Assembly (NCBI GenBank): GCA_027924645.1
Contig: BSBN01000187.1
Coordinates: 17,688,001-17,752,000 of the forward strand
Reading direction: 5' to 3'
Source: Cunninghamia lanceolata
Taxonomy: Eukaryota; Streptophyta; Pinopsida; Cupressales; Cupressaceae
Length of the DNA: 64,000 bases
This document shows positions 33,131-45,192 of the stretch, piece after piece. Position 1 is the first letter of the stretch; each line of letters begins with the position of its first letter. The notes beneath the pieces are model-generated. The model was not told the DNA's origin and did no database searches. It was given only the letters and a program-made list of their open reading frames with translations. The translations under genes were made by a program, and so were the position numbers.

Positions 33131-34265
33131 CCTATATCCTACATCAAAAAAGACTAATTACACACCTACATCTATTAATTTGCTCACAAATAATAAGTTT
33201 CATGTTAACCTAGGGATATGCAACACACCATTAATAATTTTTAATCTACCATCAGGAAATCTGATTTTAACTTTACCATGACCAACAATATTTAAACATG
33301 AATCATCTCCCAAGTACACCTTACCTTCATCAAATTATTCGTATTTAGAAAACCAATCTCTATTAGAGGTCATATGAAAAGATGCACCTGAGTCAATTAA
33401 CCATGCATCATTACCTGCATGAGTGGCCAAAGTTGCAATGAATGCATCACCATCTTCCTTCTCCAATTTAGAATCATAATCAAATGTTTCTTCTTCTTCT
33501 TCTTCTTCTTTTCACTCCTTGCAAAAGTGTACAGGCTTAGTACAATTCCAACAAATAACTTTGGACTTTCTAGGAGATTTCAGTCCCTCCTTAGACTTGG
33601 ATTTGTCACACTTCTCACTCTTCTTGTCTTTTTCTTTAGATCTCCCATGAACATTCAATGCCTCTTTGGCACTAATGAATGCCTTCCTCCTTATCTCTTA
33701 AGAAAGAAAAGAACCTACAACATCTTCAACTTTTAAGACAATAGAAGTACTTCCAATAACCATAACAATATAATCCCATGAATAAGGCAAAGAATAAAGT
33801 AGGATCTAACATCTCTTCTTCTCATCCATTTTTACACCAACTGATGCCAATTGAGCCACCAACATATCGAATGCTTTTAGGTGGTCTACAATTTGTCCAC
33901 CTTTTTCCATTCTCAAGGAACTCTTCATAGACATTGATTAAAATAGAGTATGTCAAGCACAATCTGATTATGCCCTTAGAATGATGGTCTGTAACATCAT
34001 ATTAAGTAGCCAAATTAGTATTTGTAGGCCTTGAAACATGCTCATCAATAGCATCCCATAGATCTTGATCAATTAACAGATTTTTCATCTTCAGCTTCTA
34101 CATCTCAAATTTGTCACCAAAAAATTTCTCTACCTTTATTCTCCCTAATGTGCTCAACATTTAAAAATTCCTACAACAAAATCACAAAACATCTTTTGCA
34201 CAAGTTCCCACTCAAAACTAGATTAGTCAAAAAACTCAGCAACCCACAATTGAAACCAAAGGTGA
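33131..34265 (-). pseudogene. Element C Gag end and protease
   Basis: The protease motif AWLIDSGASFHMTSNRDW is at about 33405-33355, followed by GKVYLGDDS and GHGKVKIRFPDGRLKI. Upstream is a damaged nucleocapsid knuckle (CWNCTKPVHFCKE, about 33555-33515) and an acidic run encoded by a TTC repeat (33488-33513 on the + strand). The rest of Gag reaches towards the primer site at 34281 with several breaks. Confidence 0.82.
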
Positions 34266-34269
34266 TCAA

Positions 34270-34281
34270 TCTCTGATACCA
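34270..34281 (-). other. Primer-binding site of element C (tRNA-Met-i)
   Basis: On the - strand TGGTATCAGAGA lies two bases inside the 5' LTR. It matches the usual initiator tRNA site except at the last base. Confidence 0.85.
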
Positions 34282-34283
34282 CT

Positions 34284-36246
34284 TGTAAGGAAGTTAAGGT
34301 AGTGAAACAACTTCCTACACTAATCTCGAGAGGAGGGTTATGCAAAACTTTTCAAATCTTTACAAAAGTTAACAAAAATTATACAAAAATAAACATAAAT
34401 AGTAGTCATACCATAACATAGTGATTTATGTAAGGAAAACCCTTTCGGGAGAAAAACCCACACTCCAAAAGTAGCCCAATATATTATTTACAAATATTAA
34501 CAAGATTACAATATACTTACAAAGCAATCTTTCACAAGAGTATCACCAACCAAAGATCTGGAGGCAACTTAACAACATCTATAAGACTATCACACTCAAC
34601 CTCCATATCAAGCACCTAATATATAGGAGATACAATAGATGAAACCATCAAATGGTAATTAGAAAACCATGAGCCAAAACCTCTCAAAAGTGGTGCCCAA
34701 ATCCTTAGAGTTTCATTATGAAGACAAGAGAAGTCTTAAAGGTAAAAACACAAGTAAAATGCATGAAAACACAAGAGTTATACCTTAAGATCTTTTTATT
34801 GCTTGATAAGGTCGATAGCTTAGCACCCACAAGCTCTAGCTTCACCCATGACTATGTTCTCAAATGTAAAATGCTCTCAATACTAATGCAAACCAACATA
34901 GCCTAGCTAAAGATGGAGGCGATGAGAGAAATTTTGGCATAACAAGTTTACACTAAAATTGGATGATGAAATGACTTGTGAAGGCTTGTATTTATAAGAA
35001 AAATGGAAAGGATTTTTTTCCAATGGTGGAGATTCATTATTGAGATTAAGGGATGAGATTGATTGTGAGATGGAGGGCTATGATTTGATCAACAAATTTA
35101 GAGGGTGGATAATAAAAATGAATATTTTATTCATTTTGAGGAGGACTTAGCATTAAATGTGATTTAGATGGATGAGGAAATTTAAAATTAATTTCCTTTG
35201 GATGAGATGGAATTAAAAATTCTATTTTGTGTGGGGTTGTGCAAGTCATGTGACACATGCACATTTTTGGGGCCATACATTTGTAGGCTAAAAAAGAGGA
35301 AGATGTTTTTACACAAAAATGGTAAAGGTGAGTTGGAAGGGTTATAAATATTTTGTAATTCTTAATTTGTGGGTGTGGGAGAAGGTGTTAATCATGCTTT
35401 GACCAAGTTAATCATGGTGAATAACTTAGTTAACATGGCTGGAAAAAATTAGTGGATGAGGTAATCAGGGTTTAGGATTAATTAAATAATGATTTATTTA
35501 ATTAATCCAGGTCTAGGGGTCATGTAGGCTAGGGTAGCTAATTAAATAATATTTATTTAATCAACTAGGTTAGGGCAGGCTGATTAGTAGACTTGATTAA
35601 TCGGATAAACATGATTTACCTAATTAATTAGGTTTAGGGAAGAGGGAAAATTAATTAAATAAATATTTGACATATTTATTTAATCAATTGGATGATGTTA
35701 GTAATGTGGGACTATTGAATTAATTAAATTAATTCAACTTTAGGGATGAATTGGTGAGGGATGAGTGAATGATTTAGGAGTAGGATGAAATAATTAATTA
35801 CATAATAATTTAATTAATTAATTAGGCAAAGAATTGGTGTTGTGAATGATGTCAAAGGATAGTTAGATGGTTAAGACATTTTTAGGTGTCTACACATTAT
35901 ATCCAATCAAAGATGCTTTATGATGTGTCATGACACACATCAACATGTGTAACTCCCCCTTACAACTCTTTTCTATGTCGAACATGTTTTTGCATTTTTC
36001 AATACAAGAGGCCCAACTTCCAAAGGCCACATTTTTTTATCTGGGAGGTTAATTAGGCCTTTTTTTAAAATTAAAGAGCTTAAAGCAATCTATGCATCGA
36101 GCATCCCCGATGGTGGTGTTAAACAACCCAAAATGTTTATTTTGGTCAAACACCAACTCTATATCCCATAAATTGAGTTTTTCTATTTTTATAACTGAAA
36201 AATTAAACTTTTTTGTAATTGCAAGGTTGAGACACCTTTCCTAACA
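34284..36246 (-). repeat. Element C 5' LTR, interrupted by solo LTR E
   Basis: The ends are TGTAAGG (34284) and CCTAACA (36246). Without E and its duplicated target it is about 782 bp. It aligns with 26201-26839 and, more distantly, with the LTR of element F. Confidence 0.88.
34719..35894 (-). mobile_element. Element E: solo LTR related to element B
   Basis: 1176 bp with TGAAGACAAG and GGTGTCTACA ends, flanked by perfect CATTA duplications (34714-34718 and 35895-35899). It interrupts an otherwise continuous alignment between the two LTRs of C. On the - strand it starts TGTAGACACC, as B does, and it carries the same style of AT-rich hairpins (35460-35830), so it is probably a Tat-clade relative. 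No second copy or internal region is present. Confidence 0.9.
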
Positions 36247-36249
36247 ACT

Positions 36250-37295
36250 AAGGTAAGATTTGTCATCAAGGTAGACCTCACCATCAAAACTCTCATAGTA
36301 TAAAAACCATCTTAATTGGAATTTATGTGGAAAGATGCTCCAAAGTTGATCATCCATTCAACCTCACATACATGTGTGGCCAAGGCTGTAACAAAAGTAT
36401 CACCTGTATCCTCTTAAGAAGATCTATCAGAATCATCATCAGATTCACCTTTATTTTTCTTCTTTATCTTGTTCTTGCAATCTCTTCGAAAATGGTTTCT
36501 CTTGCCACAGTTCCAACATTTCGCCTTGGAACTTTTACTAGTAGGTCCTTAGATCTCCCACAAGACTTAGGTCTACTTTTATCCTTCTTTCCCTTTTTTT
36601 TCCTTTCTCCTTCGACCTTCCATGAACAATCAAAGCTTCCCTAGTAGATTTGGAAGCTTTTTGCCTTATCTCCTCCAAGAGTAAAGAAAAAACTACCTCA
36701 TTAAGCACAAAATTTGAATTTGTGATTTTAATATCCATCACCAAGTTGTCCCATGAGTCTAGACAAGAACACAATAGGGTCATGCATTAATCTTTATCTT
36801 GCATTTCCACACCAATTGACTATAACTGGCTCATGATCATGTTGAATGCATTAAGGTGCTCAACAACAAAATCACCCTCATCCATCCTCAAAGTGTAAAC
36901 TTCTTCCATAGAAAAAACTTGTTTACCAAGGATTTAGCAAGTAGTATAGATTAGTTAACTTTGTCTTAAGGATTTTTGCAATGGGTTCTACTAAAATATT
37001 TAGGAGCATTGAATCAACCAAGAAGTCTAATAAGACTTCTCATCTTCCTATCTAAGTCAACCCATTCTTCCAGTGACATAGAACCACAAAGCACATATCT
37101 TGATGTATGAGCAAGTCCTCCATCTTAAGCTTCCAAAGCTCAAAAATCCATTGTTAAAATGTTCCATCTCCAGTCAAGATGTTCTTGTCATCTTTCTTGA
37201 AATAAAGATCTCCTTTTGTGCACACTCCCACTCAAACCAGGTTTAGTTCAAAAACATTGTTATGACCTAGGACCCCAATTAATTAGGATCTGATG
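36250..37295 (-). pseudogene. gag: Element F: Copia Gag and start of protease, truncated by C
   Basis: The frame at 36783-36538 reads LLCSCLDSWDNLVM, then LNEVVFSLLLEEIRQKASKSTREALIVHGRS, a Copia Gag segment. A nucleocapsid remnant and then protease phrases (FDGEVYLDDKSYL) run to 36250, where the LTR of C begins. The rest of F should lie beyond C's left end but is not there. The primer site next to the LTR reads TGGCATCAGAT. Confidence 0.8.
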
Positions 37296-37558
37296 CCAAA
37301 TAAAAGGAAGCTAAGATAATGGAAGCACTCCCTACACTAATCTATGAGAGAAGTGTATATAAAATACAGTCATAATTACATGAAGGAAAAGGTACACAAA
37401 AACATTCACCATACCACATAAATTTATCTTGGTAAGACCTTTTTGAAAAAAAAACCCAATATACAAAGGTGCAACTATCTTTTGTATTATTTAGTAATAA
37501 TAAGATTATAATGCAATCCAAGAATATCCACTCTCATGCTTCACCAACTATGTTTGGA

Positions 37559-40500
37559 TGTAAAGTACACATCCCATAAACTATAAAACGAAAATAAATA
37601 ACATCACAATTTAAATTAATAAGAATGGAAAAAGGTATATCTTCAATATATATTTATGCCAAAATGTCAAATTACATCTTAATAAGTACATGTACTTAAA
37701 CCAAGAGTTATCACAAGAAATATATGTTACACAATGATACAACTTTGGCTCTCATGCCAAATAGTCAATTCTTTACAGTAATAAAGTACATATATAAGAA
37801 TTATAAAAGTAATGATAATGAATAAAGTCACTACCACTCGCTGCCACTAACCCACACAGTCATCCACAAAGCCGAAGACAGAAACATGGCCTAGCCACTT
37901 TGTTGCCCAACCATGAAACTTAATGCTTCCCTGGAATCCTTCCTAACATGAAGGATACCCGACCCTACACGAAGTGCCTAGCAACTTGGAAATAATAGGC
38001 AAGAGGGAAAACCCGACGCAATCTAATGTCTACATGCATTTCTAACTAGAATGTACATTATTCTATAATCAAGATGTGGCAGAGAAACATATCAATAAAA
38101 ACTAGGCAATTATTCATCTATTTCAATGAAAACACAGCTTTGGCCAAAATACTCATGCATAAATTGATAGATCCCGAAAAGAGGATCAACCTTCTCTATT
38201 AGCCCACATTTGACACCCTATCCCAGAAGGTAAGCCTAGCACACTCATAGTAAAATAAACTAATTTCTTTGCAAAAACAATCCATGGTAACACATGCACT
38301 TTCCTAATAACAGCTACTAGTTACTTTCTTGCAACAATTGACATGAATATAAATTATAGAAAGTACGAGATCTATGATGATGTGTGCATATTATACTTCT
38401 AACAAAAAGCTCTATGCATTACTTATTTTAAGTTATACAAAGAAAGATGCTAGTATTGATCATGACAGAACACATATAAATGTCTATATATATATGGTTA
38501 TATTCATAACCCACATTACATTCACAATTATCTCAAAAATAAAGCTAGATTATATGAATTTATACCCACAAGCAAGATCAAATTTATAATATCGTTATGA
38601 TTAAATTTGTGATAAGGAATTAAGGAGAATCATAGTTTCTAACAATTTCATATTCATGTTTACCAAACAAGAACACCATTGAAATGGAGGCATAAATAGA
38701 TAATTCAGTTAAATTAAACCTAAAAGTGATCAAGAAGCTGCTACAGGGTCTAGCTAGCTGCTACAAGAAACCAGTAAGTTGCTACAAGAAACTAGTAAGC
38801 TGCTATAAGAATCCACTAAGTTATTGTACAAGAAACTAATTTATGGCTGAGTGAGTTTATATGACTTCCAACGGCATGGGCTTGTTAAGGGAGACTATTC
38901 TAGTTTTGAGTTAATCATTTGAGAGTATTATCCTTTGTTAGAATCATTAAAAAGTGTAACTCATAAAATTGCTAGCAATGCTACAGGAAAACAATCTACT
39001 GCTACAAGAAAATAGTCTACTGCAACAAGAAAACAATCTATTGCTACAAGAAAATGGTTTGTGGCTATAAGAATAGAGAGCAACAACAAGAATAGAGAGT
39101 TGCTATGGGAATATAGAGCAGCTACAGGAATACAAAGTGGCGATAGAAATCCAATTTAAGTGAATTTAGAAGCATAGTTTAACACAGTAAGAGAAAACAT
39201 AGGTCATTAAACATAGAGGCTAATATGATTAGAAATCAGGCTATTATAAAGAGCATAGAGGCTGATGAATATAAATCAGGCCTATAAGGATAGTAAATAG
39301 GTTAAGAGAATAGTATTTAGGCCAATAGAAGAACATAGGCTGATGGAAAATATTTCAGATTGAAACAAAAGGAAAACAACCAATCTAAAGAATAGAATAA
39401 AGACATGCCGATACAATTAGCAACAAGGTTGATACCTGAACATAAAACAAGTAGAAATAAATATCATAAGCCAATAGAAATTATGTTCAGGCTGACAGAA
39501 TAATATACAAGCTGATAATAATTACAACACAACAAAACTGGCAATTTTCACAATAGATCAGAAAAATGTACCCAAGTATTCATGCTCTCCTTAATAGGTT
39601 GATCTCTTGCCTTCTATTGCTGATGATTCCTCTTCTCTCTATCTCTATATGTTATTATTTTTTTGCTCTCTATTTTTTAATGAATGTTGCTCCTTCAATT
39701 GGCGTTCCTTTTTTTAGTTAAGCTTTTCCTTTCCTTTAAACTATAGTAAACTCATTTTTTTTGCACGGAGAGGAGGGTGCGTGGCTGCCCAAGTGCCTTC
39801 TAACATTAGTTTGCATTTCCAAACTTCCTTACTATTGTAGTTTCCCTATTTTTCACATTGCATATGTGTGTGTGTGTATATATATTAAATTATATATGTA
39901 TATATATAATTATATTAAGTCTATCTAATATATTGTATCATATATATATATATATATATCAGAAATTAGCCTGTATAGTTTTATTAAATCCAAAAAATGA
40001 AAGAAACCATGATTACATGGTGAACCCATGCAATTGAAAAGAACGTACTTAGCAAATTAAATTACATAATTAGCTAATCATCAAACGTCAACCACAACCA
40101 ATATCCAATGTAAAATGCACAAACAAGACTATGTATCCATGTTGTGAATGCATAATGAAGCCATTCATTAATGCAATATGAATGATGTGATATGTATGAA
40201 ACTAAGTGAGTGTGTGCATGAATCAGGTTTTTCCATCATGCCAACTCTTGTCGGTAGCTAGGATGCTTCTACCTCAACCATGTTCCTATCTTCAACATGT
40301 TCTTGCACTCAATCACACTCAGATCCTCGTCAATAGGTTAGTCCATATAATAATATCCGAAGCACGAGTGAGATATAAATCCATATTCATAACATAATAA
40401 TCCATCATTATATCAACTTTCAAATTTATGAAATTTAAAATTAACGATAATTACCTTCACACACATGAAATTACCCAATAGTAAAACAATCATAACAAAA

Positions 40501-40562
40501 TGTCCAATAGCCTCATTAATTATACTAAATTATAAATGAAATCAAAAAATTGAGATGTGGCA
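37559..40562 (-). repeat. Element G 3' LTR (3004 bp)
   Basis: Aligns with 45193-47491 but is about 700 bp longer: the stretch from about 39135 to 39895 has no counterpart in the other LTR. It includes a minisatellite (38743-39140), a (TA)n run (39935-39960) and two open frames of no meaning. Confidence 0.92.
38743..39140. repeat. Minisatellite in element G LTR
   Basis: Two blocks: about 22-bp units of the form GCTGCTACAAGAAACCAGTAA (38743-38850) and 18-20-bp units of the form CTGCTACAAGAAAATAGT (38985-39140). A parallel array is present in the other LTR at 46388-46790, so it predates insertion. Confidence 0.8.
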
Positions 40563-40580
40563 TCCTTCCCCACTAGAAAA
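40563..40580 (-). other. Polypurine tract of element G
   Basis: On the - strand CTAGTGGGGAAGGA runs directly into the LTR start TGCCACATC. Confidence 0.8.
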
Positions 40581-40698
40581 AGACATCGTTCTGATGTCTT
40601 ATTACACACACACTGAAATAATAAAAGTAGCTCACTAAGAAAACAAAGCATCGCACTATAGCAATTAAGTATCACACTAATCAAATAAAAGTATCTCA

Positions 40699-43605
40699 AC
40701 TAAGCCCTAAAATGAGGAAAAGAATGGTCTATCTCTTTTGCATCCTCCCATGTGGCACTATCCACTGAATATTGGTCCCATTGGACCTTATACTGAATAA
40801 TATCTCTGTTACGTAACTTAACGTTGCATCTATCAAGAATTTGAGTGGGCTCCACCAGCACCACTACTAGATCATGTACCTATAAAGCATGCCAATCAAG
40901 TATGTGCGAGGCATCAGGATGATATGGTTGAAGTAAAGACACATGAAAAATATTATGGATTTAGGCAAGAGTAGGTGGTAGCGCAAGTCTATAAGCAACG
41001 AGGTTAATCACTTCCAACACATCAAATGGTCCTACAAATCTAGGAGCAAGTTTGGATGATTTGTGAAACAAAATGAAACTCTTTTGAGGTTTAACCCTCA
41101 AAAAGGCTTTGTCCCCTATTGAAAACTATCTGAACGTCATATTCTTGTTTGCATAGCTCTTATGTTGATTTGTCACTTGCTTCAATTTCTCCTTAATCAA
41201 TCTCATTTGATCATCCATTTCTCTAAGCATATCTAGTCCAATCACAATCCTATCTTCTATCTTATATCCCAATTGATAGGTGTGTAACACTTATGCCCAT
41301 AAAGAGATTCAAAAGGTGTCATCCCTAAAGATGCACGGTAGGAATTATTATAAGCAAACTCCACCAATGGAAGGTACTCCTCCCACTTATATTGTTGATC
41401 CATACAATACATCCTAAGGAGGTCTTCAACTACCTGATTTACTCTTTCTGTCTAACCATCAGTCTAAGGGTGATATGTCGAACTGAAATTCAATCTTGTC
41501 CCCAAATCTACATTCAACATTGTCTAAAATCTAGAAGTCATGTGAGTGTCTCAATCCGATATGATCGTCTCGGGTACTCCATGTAAGCAAAAAATTTCTT
41601 GGACAAACTTCTTGGCTAAGATCAAAGAACCATCCTTAAGATTTACTAGAATGAAATGTGGTACCTTGGTTAACTTATCCACAACTACCAAGATGACATC
41701 ATGTCGATTCTTAGACATTGGCAACCCTTGAATGAAGTCCCTACTAATCACTTGCCATTTATACTCTAGCACACTATGTGGATACAAAAGCCTTGTTGGA
41801 TGCACATGCTCAGCCTTGGCTCACTGGCATTCCAAGCATTGAGCCACAAATTCAATCACATATTTCTTGAGTCTTGGAAAAACATATAATGATCTCAGTC
41901 TTTCTACCATTTTGGTCACTCCAAGGTGCCTCGAATATGGTGCATTGTGGATCTCTTCTAAAATTAACTTCCTCAAATCCCTTGAGTCTGGAATATACAT
42001 TCTACCTTGATATCATAAAATTCTATCTAACTCAAACATATATCCATCAAATCGATGGTCCAAGGATCTTGCTCTAAAGCTTGCTACTCTAGAATAGTGC
42101 TCATCTCCTTATAGATTATGAACCACTTGTTGCCTCAAATTTGACCTTGTAGTAATCATTGCTGCAAGATGCCTTCTTCTGCTAAGAGCATCTGCCACTC
42201 TATTTTCTTTTCCCTTGATGTACTCAATCCCAAAATCATATTCACTGAGAAACTCTATCCATCTCCTCTGACAAGCATTAAGATTGGGTTGAGTAAAAAT
42301 ATACTTGAGTCCTAGGTGATCTATCTTCAATTCAAATGGCTTCCCCAGGAGATAATGTCTCCACATCTGAAGTGCATGAACTATGGCTGCTAACTCTAAG
42401 TCATGCGGTGTATAGTTTAGCTCATACTATTTCAACTTCTTAGACTCATAAGAGACCACTTGTCCATTCTGCATTAGCACTCCTCCTACACCTTCTCCTA
42501 ATTCATCAATGATCATCGTGAAATGCCCATTAGGATCATGTATAGTCAAAATTGGAGTTGTAGTGAGCTTTTCCTTCAAAACTTGGAAAGCTTGCTCACA
42601 CTTCTCTGTCCACTCAAATCTTTTCCCTTTCTTTTGAAGTGAAGTGATCAGTGTTGCAATTGTAGAGAACCCTTCTACAAACTTCTTGTAGTACCCTGCA
42701 AGTCCCATGGAACTTTAGACTTCAGTCACATTCTGCAGTATAAGCCATTCCACTATTGCCTTAATTTTCTCTGGATCTACTGCAATCCCTTCTACTGAAA
42801 TGACATGACCTAAACAATGCACCTTGTCTTTATAGAAGGTGCACTTGAATAGCTTACCAAAGAGTTTATGCTCTCTTAAGTATTGTAAAATTATCCTCAA
42901 ATTCTTATCATGCTCCTCAATAGATTTGGAATAAATCAAGATGTCATCCAAGAACACTAGAACAAAATCATCCAAGTAATTATTGAATATGTTGTTCATT
43001 AGATTCATAAAAGCTATAGGAGCGTTGGTTAACCCGAATGACACCACTGTGAATTCGTAGTGACCATAACGAGTCCTAAAAGCTATCTTTGAAATGTCTT
43101 CATCCTTAATTCTCAATTGGTGATAGCCAGATCTAAGGTTTATCTTAGAGAACATAGTAGCTCCTTTCATCTAATCAAAGAGCTCATCAATTCCCATAAG
43201 TGGGTACTTATTCTTTATAGTTGCCTTATTTAGCATTCTACAGTCAATGCACAAGTGTAAAGTCCCATCCTTCTTTTTCACAAAAATGACTAGTGCACCC
43301 CATAGAGACACACTAGGTCTAATGAATCCTTGGTTCAACAACTCTTGCAATTGTGCTTTCAATTCATACAACTCTGTAGTGGTCATCCTATAGGGTGATT
43401 TTGATTGAGGCTCAGTCCTTAGTAGCAAGTCAATTGAAAAATCAAACTCCCTCTTAGGTGGTGACTCTGTTAACTCAATCAGAAACACATCTTGGAATTC
43501 CTTAAGGATAGGGTAGTCATCAAGTACTGGTTCCATGTTATCAAGATCTCTAACTTGGACTACATAAATGAAACATCCCTTCCTTGAAGCCTTCTTTAAT
43601 TGCAT
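40699..43605 (-). pseudogene. pol: Element G pol: RT, RNase H, integrase, chromodomain
   Basis: Copies and integrates the element. RT spans 43605-42715: [67 protein letters not shown] with the DD intact. RNase H follows at 42640-42160 (TMIIDELGEGVGGVLM, HYLLGKPFELKIDHLGLKYI, ENRVADALSRR). Integrase has its HHCC finger (about 41960-41840), then MSKNRHDVILVVVDKLTKVPHF and GVPETIISD at 41805-41551, then TERVNQVVEDLLR and NNSYRASLGMTPFESLYG. A chromodomain closes it (40860-40702): PTQILDRCNVKLRNRDI, QYKVQWDQYSVDSATWEDA. From RT to the stop at 40699 one frame holds throughout, broken by stops only. Confidence 0.93.
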
Positions 43606-45104
43606 AGCTAAAATTTGTCTAAGCTCAAGGCATCTCTAAAAACCATGAATCTCAACATGATTCCCAAGGTCATCCAAACATATTACAATCTTATTCTCAC
43701 AATTCACAATAGACTTGTGTTCAGTTAACCAATTAATCCCCAAAATCACATCATACGACCCTAAGGGTGTTACATAAAGATTGACCCGAGTCTAAAAACT
43801 TGGAAGGTCTAACTCATTGCAAGAAAGACAAGAATCTACCCTCTTTTCTACCTGATTTCTATACTGAACCATCCATGAATTAGCCATGTTCCTTGGTCTA
43901 ACAGATAATTTGGAAACTACTTTTGGGTCTACAAAACATTCATTTGCTCCAGTATCAATTAATATAGAGACAAGATGGCCATAGAGCTTACCTGTATAAT
44001 GAATTTGTGCTACTTGGAAATTAGCCTATCAGTTGTCTACAACTACATGGATCTGATGTTGTGGTGCTTCTTGCTAATTTATTTCCCTTCACCCTATTGA
44101 CCGCTGAGGATAATTATTGGCATAGTGTTCTCCTCCGCATACATAACATTCGCTACGGGGTGCTCTTGGTCCTTCAGACCTATCCCTTTTGTTATTATTG
44201 TTGTTGAAGTTGCCTCTCTTATTGCTTCCATTTTGATTCCCTCCATTTTTGTCTTGGGAGTTGTTGCCTCTTTTCATATTCTAGATCTGATGATTGTTGT
44301 TTCCCTGATTATTGTTGTTGTTTTGGAATTTCTTATTCCCAAATTTAGCATCTATGTTCTTGTAGTAATTAGCTACTTGCTGTAGATTTTGTTCCTATTT
44401 GATTGCCTTCTCCAAAACCTCATCCATAGTCAAAGGGTTATTGATGTCCACATTTGCTCCAATCTGAAGTCTCAATCCTATGATGAACTTCCAAATCCTA
44501 AATCGCTCATCTAACTGATATTGTGGCACATACTTAAGAAAATGGGAGAACCTTTCCCAATATTGAGTCACCGACATATCGCCTTGGTTCAAATTCTGAA
44601 ACTTAGTCATCTTCTTGTCAAAGAAGAGTTGAGGTAACCACCTCTTCCTAAAAAGTTGGAGAAAATTTCCCACGTTATATCCCCTGGCAACAACCTCTTT
44701 TCAGTTTTTTCATTATCCCACTAAGTAGTTGCTTCACTAGTGAGTTGGTATGCACCCCACATAGCCTTGGTCTCATTGGATAGATTACAGAGTTTAAAAT
44801 ACTTCTCCATCTTGATAATCCAAGCTTCTGCTTCATCTCTGATGGTTATGCCATCAAATTTAGGTGGAGATACCCTCTTGAAGTCCTTACCCAATTCCTC
44901 TGCAATTCTACCTTGATTATTTTCTTGGTACCGTTCCTCATTCCTTTGATTCTCATTTTGGTTTTGACCTCCTCAATTTCCTTTGATCTCTTGCTCTAAG
45001 TTGTCCATTCTAGTTCCTTGCTGGGTCAGGAGGTTGAGGATTTGGTCCAACCTCTCATTCTGCTCATTGCTAGGGCCACTTTGGTTTGTGTTTCTTGTAT
45101 CCAT
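43606..45104 (-). pseudogene. gag: Element G Gag and protease
   Basis: Starts with ATG at 45104 (MDTRNTNQSGPSNEQNERLD, coiled-coil-like), then RVSPPKFDGITI and EAEAWIIKMEKYFKL. A frameshift near 44665 leads to LFRKRWLPQLFFDKKMTKF, then MSVTQYWERFSHFLKYVPQY in the pol frame. The nucleocapsid knuckle reads CYVCGGEHYANNYPQ: its last cysteine is tyrosine, a single G-to-A change. The protease active site reads NTGANECFVDPK where DTGA is expected, so it too has lost its key residue (about 43950). A TGG-like position at about 44720 is TAG. Confidence 0.88.
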
Positions 45105-45180
45105 TATGGTTGGTTAGGATCAACCTGCATCTGGATTGCATCTTAGCATAGTAGACAAAGGCCCTAGTGTCAAACTTGGC

Positions 45181-45192
45181 TCTGATAACAAA
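45181..45192 (-). other. Primer-binding site of element G
   Basis: TGTTATCAGAGCC on the - strand next to the 5' LTR. It is the tRNA-Met-i site with one changed base. Confidence 0.8.

Larger units (their letters stand above)
26201..36246 (-). mobile_element. Element C: Ty1/Copia retrotransposon with two nested insertions
   Basis: Read on the - strand: 5' LTR (36246-34284), primer site, Gag with a knuckle remnant, protease DSGAS, integrase, RT with YVDDIL, RNase H, then a 3' LTR (26839-26201). Integrase before RT is the Copia order. Element D interrupts RT and solo LTR E interrupts the 5' LTR. The 3' LTR lacks about 150 bp at its outer end, where LTR H abuts. Many stops and frameshifts. Confidence 0.92.

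Noticed and set aside
34718..34906. 62-codon frame starting at the edge of solo LTR E
   Set aside because: The ATG spans the insertion junction by chance; no motif.
39930..39965. Long (TA)n tract as a regulatory or origin feature
   Set aside because: Simple microsatellite inside the LTR of element G; nothing supports a special role.
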